Assembly: GCF_001421415.1 (NCBI RefSeq)
Contig: NZ_LMKH01000012.1
Span: forward strand, 418,597-482,596
Direction: 5' to 3'
DNA from: Sphingomonas sp. Leaf208
GTDB lineage: Bacteria; Pseudomonadota; Alphaproteobacteria; Sphingomonadales; Sphingomonadaceae
Length of the DNA: 64,000 nucleotides
The notes under the pieces are model-generated. The model did no database searches, was not told where the DNA came from, and was given only the letters and a program-made list of their open reading frames with translations. Both the position numbers and the translations under genes were made by a program. The number at the start of each line of letters is the position of its first letter. Within the stretch, counting starts at the first letter, position 1. Positions 35,994-46,783 of the stretch are shown here, piece after piece.

Positions 35994-36311
35994 GGCTGGG
36001 GCATAATCCCCGATTGCCGGGCAACCTGTTCGAAATACGGCGTCACAAGCAGATGCGGCATTGCCAGTGCCGCGATACCGGCAAATACCGAGCGAACGCC
36101 TGAGGGGTCCCACCGCAGCAGCAGTCCGCCCACGATCCCCACCATCATCACGGCCGCGACGAGGACTGGCGCGGTGGCACGGAGGTACGCGTGGTAGTGA
36201 CGCACTGCAGGCGATCACGACGCTCTTTTGTCTGTGGCACCGCGTGCAGCATCAGGAACCCGACTGAAAACCCCACGAGCGGGGGCAGGATAAGAAGTCC
36301 TGTCGTGCCGA
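35969..36311 (-). pseudogene. blh: Brp/Blh beta-carotene dioxygenase fragment
   Basis: Two pieces in different frames. At 36220-36311 the minus strand encodes GLLILPPLVGFSVGFLMLHA, resembling the conserved Pro/Phe/His helix of Brp/Blh proteins. At 35969-36205 it encodes APVLVAAVMMVGIVGGLLLR and GIAALAMPHLLVTPYFEQV, matching the C-terminal PHxLV motif. Blh cleaves beta-carotene to retinal and usually accompanies rhodopsin genes. The N-terminal half is missing and the frame is broken, so no product is expected. The adjoining rhodopsin relic supports the call. Confidence 0.6.
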
Positions 36312-36325
36312 TCAGGAGACGTCGA

Positions 36326-36780
36326 TCATGACGCGCCGTGCCGATGGAACGCCCAGACCGATGCCGGATCGGTGATCAACTTCAGACCTTCCGGCCCGAC
36401 CGAGAAAATAAGGTTCTTGCCATAAACCGTGCCCAACGCCGCACCGCGGCTGAGAGCCTGTGACTGCAATGGACTCCAGAGCAGATACAGGACGCCCAGA
36501 AACTCGACGCAGGACCATCCGTACCAGATCCACTTCGCCATCGGCTGGGCGGCAAGCGACAATATCAGGCCGGTGACGATCATCAGGACATCGAGGACGA
36601 TGACCGATGTCAGATACCCGCCAACTTCACCCGCCTTCCCGTGCTCATGAAATACCAGCAGCACCAACCCCGCCAACAATATCGGCGTCGTCACCGACCA
36701 ATCGACATAGCGTGCCAGTGACAGAGCATTTGCCGGAAATCAACGCCAGCGTGAGATAGCAGCGATGCCATTCGCTAGTT
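36326..36780 (-). pseudogene. microbial rhodopsin, truncated
   Basis: The minus strand encodes ARYVDWSVTTPILLAGL (helix C with the counter-ion Asp and Thr; Gly at the donor position, giving a DTG motif). It continues with GGYLTSVIVLDVLMIVTGLI (helix D) and AKWIWYGWSCVEFLGVLYLL (helix E). Helix F is shortened at YGKNLIFSVGPEGL, and the frame ends at DPASVWAFHRHGAS before any retinal-binding Lys of helix G. Helix A and most of B are absent upstream, where frame is lost. It cannot bind retinal as encoded. It lies next to a blh fragment in the expected order. Confidence 0.75.
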
Positions 36781-36796
36781 TGTGCGTTGCATCGCC

Positions 36797-37678
36797 ATGA
36801 GCAACTCGAACCATGACCGCTATGACTACCGCCCCATCACCGAGCGACCGGACTACCACTGGCCGGACGGACGTCGCCTCGCAATCTATCTCGGCGTAAA
36901 TTATGAGGTCTTCGACTTCGGTGGCGGTTTGGGGCCAAAGTTAGCGCCGTCCCAGACCGAACCTGACGTGATGAACTATGCATGGCGCGACTATGGCAAT
37001 CGCGTTGGGGCATGGCGGCTTTTTGATCTCTTTGATCGATTGCAGCTGCGGACCACTGCACTCCTGAATGCTGACGTGCTCGAGCGTTGCCCCGGCCTGG
37101 CAGAAGCATGCCGTGATCGTGGTGACGAGATTGCGGCTCACGGCAGCAGCAATGCGAAGGCGCAGGGGAACATGGTCGGCCTGCGCGAGGATAGCTTGAT
37201 CGCAGACGTTACCGAGAGACTGGCGACACTCGGCATACGACCGTCCGGCTGGTTGGGGCCTTGGATTTCGGAAAGCCAAAACACGCCGGATTTGCTGGCC
37301 AAGAACGGCTATCGCTACGTGCTCGATTGGGCGCACGATGATCAGCCCACCCGACTGTCGACCAAATATGGCGGGCTTCTCTCCGTTCCTTACTCCCAGG
37401 AGATCAACGACCTCCCCGCGATCATCGAGCGCCACCAGGAGGCAGAAACGTTCGCGGCCATGATACGCGCAGGCGTGGAACAGCTGTTGTCCGAATGCGA
37501 CCGACGGCCGCTCGTCCTTGGTATCGCGCTTCACCCCTTCATCATGGGGCAGGCACACCGCGTTCCAGCACTCGCCCGCGTCCTGACGGAGCTTCGGGAA
37601 GCGGACGACCCACGTATCTGGTGGACGACCGCCGGCGATATCGCCGCCCATGTCGAAGCGAATGACATGGCGGTCTGA
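36797..37678 (+). CDS. polysaccharide deacetylase family (PuuE-like) protein
   Basis: A 293-residue NodB-fold hydrolase. It begins with ITERPDYHWPDGRRLAIYLG and NYEVFDFG, as in allantoinase/uraD-type polysaccharide deacetylases (PuuE). Later blocks are ALLNADVLERCPGLAEACRD, DEIAAHGSSNA and GIALHPFIMGQAHR. It probably hydrolyses a C-N bond in a small molecule rather than a polymer, but the substrate is not evident. ATG 36797 is preferred to GTG 36782. Divergent from the rhodopsin relic. Confidence 0.8.
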   Translation: MSNSNHDRYDYRPITERPDYHWPDGRRLAIYLGVNYEVFDFGGGLGPKLAPSQTEPDVMNYAWRDYGNRVGAWRLFDLFDRLQLRTTALLNADVLERCPGLAEACRDRGDEIAAHGSSNAKAQGNMVGLREDSLIADVTERLATLGIRPSGWLGPWISESQNTPDLLAKNGYRYVLDWAHDDQPTRLSTKYGGLLSVPYSQEINDLPAIIERHQEAETFAAMIRAGVEQLLSECDRRPLVLGIALHPFIMGQAHRVPALARVLTELREADDPRIWWTTAGDIAAHVEANDMAV

Positions 37679-37798
37679 CCGGCTCGTATCGAACTAGCTC
37701 ACGACACGCGCGTCGAGTGCTCGGACCTCGTCAGCGACATCCGGCGGTGGACTAGGACTGCGAGCACACGATTCGAACTGAAAAACGATGGACCTTTA

Positions 37799-37837
37799 TT
37801 GCAACGCATCCTGCGAAAACTGCAGGATACGTTGTAA
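37799..37837 (-). terminator. stem-loop after gyrB
   Basis: TTGCAACGCATCCTGC and GCAGGATACGTTGTAA pair at 14 of 16 positions around a 7-base loop, 11 bp past the gyrB stop. Little T-tract follows, so it may be a terminator or another structured 3' end. Confidence 0.5.
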
Positions 37838-37848
37838 TGAAGTGCGGC

Positions 37849-40719
<2,871 letters not shown>

Positions 40720-40740
40720 TCATCAAGGACGCGTCAGACA

Positions 40741-40892
40741 TGTCCCTCTCCCCTTGGGGAGAGGGATGGAGGAGCCGGAGGCGACGGGAGGGTGAGGGGG
40801 AGTTGGGGTGCGCGCCCGAGCCCCACTCCCCTCTCCCTTCCCACGGCAAGCGCGGCGGGCCCCTTCCCTCTCCCCAGAGGGGCGAGGGAGAC
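40741..40892. repeat. palindromic repeat family G
   Basis: TCCCTCTCCCCTTGGGGAGA-GGGATGG at one end and CCCTTCCCTCTCCCCAGAGG-GGCGAGGGAG at the other, with a second GA-rich/CT-rich inverted pair in between. It ends 5 bp from the OmpA stop codon. Confidence 0.65.
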
Positions 40893-40897
40893 CGGCT

Positions 40898-41713
40898 TCA
40901 GAAGCGGTCGGCGCGCTGGCCTAGTAGGGTCACTTCGACGCGGCGGTTGAGGCGCATGCCAGCCGGCGTTGCGTTGGTCGCGACGGGCTGGTTCTCGCCG
41001 TGGCCGACGACGCTGAAGCGGGCGCGGACGACGTCCATGTCGTCGAACGCCTGGCGAACGCTTGCCGCGCGCCGCTCGGACAAGTCCTGGTTATGCGCAT
41101 CGGTGCCGCGTGAGTCCGTGAAGCCGTCGATCGCCACGCGGACACCGGGGTTCCCGCGCAAATAGCGGGCAAGCGGCCGCAGCTTCTCGATCGCGTCGGG
41201 GCGCAGCACGGCGCTATCGGTGCGGAACAGCACATCCTCCTGCAGCGTCAGCGTGGCGCCGCGCGGGGTCTGGCGGAAGCCGTAGTTGCGCATCGCGCCG
41301 CGGTCCCACGTCGTGGTGGTTTCGACCACGGTGGTGCCGCCGCGATCGCCGCGATAGCCGCGCGGGTCACGGCCATAGGCATCCCAGTCGAACCGGTCGC
41401 GGCGGGGGCCTGCAATGCGCGCGAATTCACGATTGGCGTCGTCGGCCTCCCGGGGGCTGATCCGGCCATCGCCGTTCGCATCGAAGTTCGGCATCACGAA
41501 CGCAATGCCGCGCCGCGTATTGCGCAGTTCGGGGAATAGCACCGGTACGCCTGCGCCTTGAAGGCGATAGCCGGGGCGCAACCATGGCGCGCGGCTCATG
41601 TCGTAGCGCCCCTCCGGGCGTCCGCCGTCACGGACTTGCGCGAAAACGGGGGCGGTGGTTGCTGCAACCATCAGGACGCCAAGGGCTGCGCGCGTGAAAT
41701 TCCGGGTCATCAT
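40898..41713 (-). CDS. OmpA-family protein with an EF-hand
   Basis: A 271-residue exported protein. Signal peptide MMTRNFTRAALGVLMVAATT ends near PVFAQ. Residues about 77-90 form a calcium-type EF-hand loop (DANGDGRISPRE). A Gly/Arg-rich linker (GRDPRGYRGDRGG) leads to a C-terminal OmpA/MotB peptidoglycan-binding domain: FRTDSAVLRPDAIEKLRPLA, IDGFTDSRGTDAHNQDLSE and GHGENQPVATN. Probably periplasmic or outer-membrane associated. Coupling of an EF-hand to an OmpA domain without a barrel is uncommon. It sits between recF and gyrB. Confidence 0.88.
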   Translation of the reverse strand: MMTRNFTRAALGVLMVAATTAPVFAQVRDGGRPEGRYDMSRAPWLRPGYRLQGAGVPVLFPELRNTRRGIAFVMPNFDANGDGRISPREADDANREFARIAGPRRDRFDWDAYGRDPRGYRGDRGGTTVVETTTTWDRGAMRNYGFRQTPRGATLTLQEDVLFRTDSAVLRPDAIEKLRPLARYLRGNPGVRVAIDGFTDSRGTDAHNQDLSERRAASVRQAFDDMDVVRARFSVVGHGENQPVATNATPAGMRLNRRVEVTLLGQRADRF

Positions 41714-41797
41714 GATCTCTCCGTGTCTTCGATGGACGGAGCTTTGCCCGCGCCCGCTTGAACGCGCGGTGAGCCTACTCGACAGCGCGCGTTCAGC

Positions 41798-42961
41798 CTA
41801 ACGCCCGACCGCGATGCGCGTTGCCTGCGTGCCGATCGCGTCGAACAGCGCGTCTTCGGTGCCGGTCATCCACACCTGGCCACGACCTGCGAGCCGCGCG
41901 AACAGCGCCGCGCGGCGGGATGGGTCGAGGTGTGCGGCGACCTCGTCGAGGAGCAGGACGGGGGGCTGGCCGGTTCGCTCGGCGACGAGATCAGCATGCG
42001 CGAGGACGATGCCGAGCAGGAGCGCCTTCTGCTCGCCGGTCGAGGCGAGCGAGGCGGCTCGCGCCTTGTCGAGATGGGTGACGATCAGGTCGACGCGGTG
42101 GGGCCCGCTGAGCGTGCGCCCGGCGGCGGCGTCGCGCGCGCGGCCTTGGGCGAGGTCGGCTTGCAGGCGGGAGGTGTCGCCGCCCCAGCCTTCGAGTGTC
42201 AGGCCGGCGCGGGGGAACGGGCCGTCGTCCTGATGCGCGAGCCTCGTGCCGAGCAGGGTGACCGTCTCGCGCCGGGCGGCATCGACGGCGGCGCCGTGCT
42301 CGGCCATCTGCGCTTCGAGCGCGGAGAGCCAGTCGCCGTCGGGGCGGCCTTCGTTGGCAAGCAGGCGGTTTCGCGCGCGCATCGCGGCGTCGTAGCGGGC
42401 GGCGTGGTGCGCATGGCTCGGGGCGAGCGCGAGTGTGAGGCGGTCGAGGAAGCCGCGGCGTTCGCCTGCGGGGGCGACGAAGAGGCGGTCCATTGCGGGG
42501 GTGAGCCACAGGATCGTGAGCCACTCGGCGAGTGCGTTGGCGGTGGTGGTGGCGCCCTGGATGCGGACGATGCGGCGTTCGGGGGCGGAGGCGAGCGTAC
42601 CGGTTGCGACGTCGACTTCGCCAGCTGCGGGTGCGTCCTGTTCCGCTTCTAACTCCCCTCCCGCTTGCGGGAGGGGTCGGGGGAGGGGCGCGTTTTCCTC
42701 GACGCCGGACGCCAGTACGTACGTCGCGCCCTCCCCTAACCCCTCCCGCAAGCCGCCGAATCCGCCTGCCCCGCCTTGTCTTGCCATCTCGCCGAGTGCC
42801 GCGCGTCGCAGCCCGCGGCCGGGGGCGAGCAGCGACACCGCCTCCAGGATATTCGTCTTGCCCGCTCCATTCTCGCCGGTCAGCACGACGAAGCCTGGTC
42901 CCGGCATCAGCGTCAGGTCGGCGTGATTGCGAAAATCGGTAAGGACGAGGCGCGACAGCAT
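41798..42961 (-). CDS. recF: DNA replication and repair protein RecF, with in-frame repeat element
   Basis: An SMC-like ATPase of 387 residues (usual about 360) that loads RecA at gaps. Walker [14 protein letters not shown] at residues 30-42, signature [17 protein letters not shown] and Walker [15 protein letters not shown] are intact. Residues about 70-103 ([20 protein letters not shown] and on to PQAGGELE) are translated family B palindromic repeat (42653-42752) inserted between GGFGGLR and the [10 protein letters not shown] segment. ATG 42961 gives [16 protein letters not shown]. The gene belongs to the ancestral dnaN-recF-gyrB series. Confidence 0.95.
   Translation of the reverse strand: MLSRLVLTDFRNHADLTLMPGPGFVVLTGENGAGKTNILEAVSLLAPGRGLRRAALGEMARQGGAGGFGGLREGLGEGATYVLASGVEENAPLPRPLPQAGGELEAEQDAPAAGEVDVATGTLASAPERRIVRIQGATTTANALAEWLTILWLTPAMDRLFVAPAGERRGFLDRLTLALAPSHAHHAARYDAAMRARNRLLANEGRPDGDWLSALEAQMAEHGAAVDAARRETVTLLGTRLAHQDDGPFPRAGLTLEGWGGDTSRLQADLAQGRARDAAAGRTLSGPHRVDLIVTHLDKARAASLASTGEQKALLLGIVLAHADLVAERTGQPPVLLLDEVAAHLDPSRRAALFARLAGRGQVWMTGTEDALFDAIGTQATRIAVGR
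42653..42752. repeat. palindromic repeat family B inside recF
   Basis: CTCCCCTCCCGCTTGCGGGA-GGGG, then CGCCGGACGCCAGTACGTAC-GTCG and CCCTCCCCTAACCCCTCCCG-C. The block order and sequence match the intergenic copy at 17884-17980. It adds about 33 codons without a stop in the recF frame. Confidence 0.85.
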
Positions 42962-43005
42962 TGCCTTGGCCTTAGAGGACTTTCAGAGCCAATTGCATCG
43001 CCCTT

Positions 43006-43081
43006 TTCCGTTCGCCGCGGGCGAAGTCGAAGGCGCGGTTCAAGCACCGGTGCTTCGACTTCGCTCAGCACGAACGGAGTA
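43006..43081. repeat. repeat family F (TTCGACTTCGCTCAGCACGA)
   Basis: Inverted halves CCGTTCGCCGCGGGCGAAGT-CGAAGG and GCACCGGTGCTTCGACTTCG-CTCAGCACGAACGG in the short gap between recF and the coq4-like gene. The second half is a very common sphingomonad dispersed repeat. Confidence 0.7.
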
Positions 43082-43140
43082 AGGGACCGATCTGACCAAT
43101 CTGCGCCAGCAATACGCCCGGTCCACTATCGAGCAGCGCG

Positions 43141-43956
43141 TCAGGCGGCGATCCGCTCCGGCGCGATCGCGGGTGCGGCTGCCGCCGCCGCGGTCGCGGC
43201 CTTCTGCGTGCTGAGATACGATGCGAGCGCCGGTCCGAGTTCGCGCTGCGCTCGCAGATACGCGACGGGCGTGACGATCCCGAGCCGTTCGCGCGCGGCC
43301 TCCAGCGGTTCGTGGAGCAGTTCGAGATAATCCTCGCCCGACACCCACTTTGCTTTGCGGCCGTTGCGATAGCCTTCCCAGACCGCCTTGGCGAACAGCT
43401 TGCTGCCAGTGACGCGCATGCTCTTCAGCGCCGCCGCCGAGCCAATCAGCGCCCAGCCGAGCCCGCCGACCTGCGCATAGCTGAACGCGACGAGCGCCGC
43501 CTCGCCCATGCTTTCGTCCGCCTTGTAGCCGGTCAGCACGTGCCAGATGTCGTGCGTGTCGCGCACCCGCCGGCCGAACCACGCATAGGGATGCGCCAGA
43601 TCGTCCTCGGACGGCACGAGCCGCGAGACCTCGACCAGTCCGTCCGCGGAATAGCCCGTCGTCTCAAGGAAAGTGCGATACGCCGCCCCGACCGTGCCGG
43701 GCGCGAAGCTCGCGACGAACGCGGGGTCGGAGAAACGCTGCGCCAGTTCGACGCGGTCATAGGCGATCCGCCCGCCCTGCTCGGAAGCGATCAGTCGCGC
43801 GTAGTTCATCGGCGCATTGCCGACGTTGAGCGCGCGCATGATCCGGAACACCTGTGTCGTGTCGTCGCCATTCGCGAGCAATTTCTTGATCGCATCGAAC
43901 GCCGTACGCCAATCGCGACGACCGGTCGTACCGGGAAACGGAGGAAGCTTCGCCAT
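43141..43956 (-). CDS. Coq4 family protein
   Basis: A 271-residue Coq4-like protein. The metal-site motif HDxxH is present in VRDTHDIWHVLTGYKADESM, with the downstream Glu in MGEAALVAF. In eukaryotes Coq4 scaffolds ubiquinone biosynthesis and acts on the C1 position; bacterial homologues are presumed to act in quinone synthesis. The C-terminus ends in an Ala-rich tail. It stands between recF and vapC and is an insertion into the dnaN-recF-gyrB order. Confidence 0.88.
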   Translation of the reverse strand: MAKLPPFPGTTGRRDWRTAFDAIKKLLANGDDTTQVFRIMRALNVGNAPMNYARLIASEQGGRIAYDRVELAQRFSDPAFVASFAPGTVGAAYRTFLETTGYSADGLVEVSRLVPSEDDLAHPYAWFGRRVRDTHDIWHVLTGYKADESMGEAALVAFSYAQVGGLGWALIGSAAALKSMRVTGSKLFAKAVWEGYRNGRKAKWVSGEDYLELLHEPLEAARERLGIVTPVAYLRAQRELGPALASYLSTQKAATAAAAAAPAIAPERIAA

Positions 43957-44008
43957 CGAGTCGACTCCTTACTGACATTGCTGTTAGTATTGAGCACCGG
44001 GCGAGGAG

Positions 44009-44437
44009 TCAATCGAGGACGGTATCTACGTCGACGCGCATTTGCGTGGCCGCTTGCGCAAGGTCGTGATCGAGCGTCGCTAAGGACCAACCGCGCGCGA
44101 CGACGATCGCGAGATGAAGGGCGTCTCCGGAGCGCAGCTTCAGATCACCGCGATCGAGCAACGTTGCCGCCAACGCAAAATCGGTTTCGGTGACTGACTC
44201 CACGTGAAGTTCCCCGGCGCAAAACCGTTGCCACGCCTTCATCACACCGCTCCAACCAACGGTGTCGATGACGCCCAACCGCCGTTTCATCGCAAGCGCA
44301 CCGGAGAACTCGGTGACGACCCAATGGCTCGCCGCCAGAGTATCAGTCCGTCGCGATAGCCACGCGCGTACACCCTCGCTTTGCGCCTCGGCGGTGAAGG
44401 CCGACACCATCACCGCCGTGTCGCAATAGAGGGTCAA
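44009..44437 (-). CDS. vapC: PIN-domain ribonuclease toxin
   Basis: A 142-residue PIN protein: TLYCDTAVMVSAFTAE (first Asp), VVTEFSGALA (Glu), RSGDALHLAIVVA and LATLDHDLAQAA (third and fourth acids). VapC toxins cut tRNA or rRNA. It overlaps the antitoxin gene upstream by 4 bp, the usual arrangement. Expected to be silent while bound to the antitoxin. Confidence 0.88.
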   Translation of the reverse strand: MTLYCDTAVMVSAFTAEAQSEGVRAWLSRRTDTLAASHWVVTEFSGALAMKRRLGVIDTVGWSGVMKAWQRFCAGELHVESVTETDFALAATLLDRGDLKLRSGDALHLAIVVARGWSLATLDHDLAQAATQMRVDVDTVLD

Positions 44438-44685
44438 TACCGCGAGTCGTCACGCATCTGCCGGACAAGGTCACGTGCAGATGTCGGATCGTAAGGCAGC
44501 GACTTCGCCAACGCCTCCAAGGCGTCAACGTCGATGGGCTTGCGGCGCGGGAGCGGCGGTGCCTCGGGCGTTACGCGGGCAAAGGGTTGGCCGTTGCGCG
44601 TGATCTGCACGGCCTCGCCAGCTTCGAGCCGGTCGATGAGCGTGCCTAGCTCGTCTTTCAAATCCGCGATGTTGATCGAGTCCAT
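44434..44685 (-). CDS. vapB: antitoxin of the Phd/YefM-VapB type
   Basis: An 83-residue antitoxin. The N-terminal part (SINIADLKDELGTLIDRLEA and GEAVQITRNGQPFARVTP) is the Phd/YefM DNA-binding fold; the C-terminal region DALEALAKSLPYDPTSARDL is the toxin-neutralising tail. It precedes vapC with a 4-bp overlap. A perfect 13-bp inverted repeat just upstream is the likely autoregulatory operator. Confidence 0.85.
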   Translation of the reverse strand: MDSINIADLKDELGTLIDRLEAGEAVQITRNGQPFARVTPEAPPLPRRKPIDVDALEALAKSLPYDPTSARDLVRQMRDDSRY

Positions 44686-44696
44686 GATCCGGCTCC

Positions 44697-44732
44697 TGCC
44701 TGTCGCGCCGCTATACCATGGCGCGACAGGCA
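44697..44732. promoter_or_regulatory. perfect inverted repeat upstream of vapBC
   Basis: TGCCTGTCGCGCC - 10 bp - GGCGCGACAGGCA, 11 bp before the antitoxin start and 7 bp after the dnaN stop. On the minus strand the loop holds TATAGC, a possible -10 box. It fits a VapBC operator over the promoter, although it could also serve as a dnaN terminator. Confidence 0.55.
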
Positions 44733-44739
44733 GACCGAA

Positions 44740-45858
44740 TCACACCCGCATCGGCATCAGCACGTACAGCGCGGGCGACTTGTCGTTCTCGCGGATTAGC
44801 GTCGGGGCGGCGGCATCCGCCAGGTGCACCTCGACCATGTCGCCGTCGATCTGTGCGAGGATGTCCATCAGATAGCGGCTGTTGAAGCCGATCTCGAACG
44901 GGAGCGCGACGTAATCGCCGGGGACTTCCTCCGCGGCGGTGCCGTTTTCGGGCGAGGTCACCGACAGCGTGATCTTGTCGCGGTCGAGCGCCATCTTCAC
45001 CGCGCGCGTCTTCTCGGTCGCGATCGTGGAGACGCGGTCGACGCCTTCCATGAAGCTCTTCGGGTCGATCTTGAGGATCTTGTCGTTGCCGGTCGGGATC
45101 ACGCGGCTGTAATCGGGGAAGGTGCCGTCGATCAGCTTCGAGGTCAGGATCGCCTGGCCGAGGTCGAAGCGAATCTTGGTCGGCGACAGCGAGACGCCGA
45201 CCGAACCATCGACCTCGTCGAGCAGTTTCCGCAGTTCGCCGATGCATTTGCGCGGCACGATCACGTCGGGCATTGATTCGGCACCTTCGGGACGCGGCAG
45301 CGTGACGCGGGCGAGACGGTGGCCGTCGGTCGCGGCGGCCTTCAGCACCGGGTTCGAGCTGTCGCCGTCCGCGACGTGCAGGAAGATGCCGTTGAGGTAA
45401 TAGCGCGTCTCTTCGGTCGAGATCGCGAAGCGCGTCTTATCGATGATCTGCTTGAGCGTCTCGGCGGGCAGCTCGAACTGGGTCGGCAGTTCGCCTTCCG
45501 CGATCACCGGGAAATCATCGCGCGGCAGCGTGCCGAGCGAGAAGCGCGCGCGGCCTGCGACGATGCTCATCCGGCCTTCCGACGCGGCGAGCTGGACCTG
45601 TGAGCCCTCGGGGAGCTTGCGGGCGATATCGAACAGCGTGTGCGCGGACACGGTGGTCGCGCCGGGCTGGTCGACGGCGGCTGCGATCGATTCGTTGATC
45701 TGGAGATCAAGATCGGTCGCCATCAGCTTGAGCGTGCCCTCGGCAGTCGCCTCGATCAGCACGTTCGACAGGATGGGGATGGTGTTGCGCCGCTCCACCA
45801 CGGACTGGACATGGCTCAGCCCCTTGAGGAGCGTTGCGCGTTCGATCGTCGCCTTCAT
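44740..45858 (-). CDS. dnaN: DNA polymerase III subunit beta (sliding clamp)
   Basis: A 372-residue clamp: MKATIERATLLKGLSHVQSV at the start, SNVLIEATAEGTLKLMATDL, RYYLNGIFLHV and the C-terminal ALYVLMPMRV. Three clamp domains are colinear with the family. The homodimer tethers Pol III to DNA. ATG 45858 is chosen; the open frame extends 15 codons upstream without homology. It comes first in the minus-strand order dnaN, vapBC, coq4, recF, ompA, gyrB. Confidence 0.97.
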   Translation of the reverse strand: MKATIERATLLKGLSHVQSVVERRNTIPILSNVLIEATAEGTLKLMATDLDLQINESIAAAVDQPGATTVSAHTLFDIARKLPEGSQVQLAASEGRMSIVAGRARFSLGTLPRDDFPVIAEGELPTQFELPAETLKQIIDKTRFAISTEETRYYLNGIFLHVADGDSSNPVLKAAATDGHRLARVTLPRPEGAESMPDVIVPRKCIGELRKLLDEVDGSVGVSLSPTKIRFDLGQAILTSKLIDGTFPDYSRVIPTGNDKILKIDPKSFMEGVDRVSTIATEKTRAVKMALDRDKITLSVTSPENGTAAEEVPGDYVALPFEIGFNSRYLMDILAQIDGDMVEVHLADAAAPTLIRENDKSPALYVLMPMRV

Positions 45859-45927
45859 CGTAATTCCCCCCGCCACCGCAGCCGGACTCGGGGCTGGGGG
45901 CAATCCGCAGATGGCTTACCCAACAAC

Positions 45928-45956
45928 AAAGGGTCGGAGCAAGCGCCCCGACCCTT
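45928..45956 (-). terminator. terminator after outer-membrane barrel gene
   Basis: AAGGGTCGG and CCGACCCTT pair exactly around a 10-base loop; on the minus strand TTTGTTGTT follows. Located 32 bp past the stop of the barrel gene. Confidence 0.75.
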
Positions 45957-45988
45957 CTTTGATCACGGTAAACGTCGCGTTAAAGCGA

Positions 45989-46642
45989 TCAGAAGCGGAA
46001 GCCGTAGCTCGCCACGACCTGATGGCGGTCGGTATCGACGTCGAAGCGGCTGCTGGTGCCGCCGGTCGCATAGTCGATGTTGCCGCGCTCATAGTTCGAA
46101 TAGCGATATTCGATCTTGGCATAGCTGTTCGGTCCCATCGCGTGCTCGGCGCCAGCACCGACGCGCCAGCCGCCGAGCTTGAAGTTCGTATCGGTGGTCT
46201 GGCTGGTATCGCCCGCGAGCACCTTGAGCTTCGAGTTGGTGTAGCCACCCTTGACGTACAGCATCGTCGTCGGTGCGACGACATAGCCCGCGCGGGCGCC
46301 GACATAGATGTCGCGGCCCTGCTTAACGCGGCCATAGCCGAAGTCGCTGGTGTAGTCGTTGCGGTCGCTCTTCGCGGTAGAGCCGGTCAGTTCGGCTTCG
46401 GCGCCGAGCACGATGTTGTCCGACGTCGCGATGTCGTAGCCGATGCCGCCGCCGTACAGCAGGCCGTCGATCTTCTGGTCGTCGCGCCCGTTGTCGTTGG
46501 ACACGCTGCTGCCGGCGCCGGTGTGATCGTAGCCGAGCGTGGCCTCGACGCGGGGGCCGGTGAAGGTCGGGTTGGTTTGCGCGAGGGCGGGTGCGGCCAC
46601 TGCGGTGGTGGCGAGCAGCGAAACGGCGATAAGCGTACGCAT
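45989..46642 (-). CDS. outer-membrane beta-barrel protein (porin-like)
   Basis: A 217-residue exported protein. Signal peptide MRTLIAVSLLATTAVAAPAL ends ALAQ. The mature part shows alternating amphipathic strands (RVEATLGYDHTG, GGGIGYDIA, DIYVGARAGYVV, SYAKIEYRYSNY) and a C-terminal VVASYGFRF ending in Phe, the BAM signature. It resembles the OMP_b-brl/Omp25-like family. GGAG lies upstream of ATG 46642, and a terminator follows. The function is structural or transport; no substrate known. Confidence 0.88.
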   Translation of the reverse strand: MRTLIAVSLLATTAVAAPALAQTNPTFTGPRVEATLGYDHTGAGSSVSNDNGRDDQKIDGLLYGGGIGYDIATSDNIVLGAEAELTGSTAKSDRNDYTSDFGYGRVKQGRDIYVGARAGYVVAPTTMLYVKGGYTNSKLKVLAGDTSQTTDTNFKLGGWRVGAGAEHAMGPNSYAKIEYRYSNYERGNIDYATGGTSSRFDVDTDRHQVVASYGFRF

Positions 46643-46783
46643 TGGGGTTACTCCTTTACTGATCTGGCGCCCCAGTACGCGGGGCGGACCGCTCCAATGG
46701 ACCAGTCCGCGCCGCGTTGCATGAACCCCAGATAAACGCGGAAATCCGTTGCTTTTGCGCCACAGGGGGTTGAAACGCAGGCT

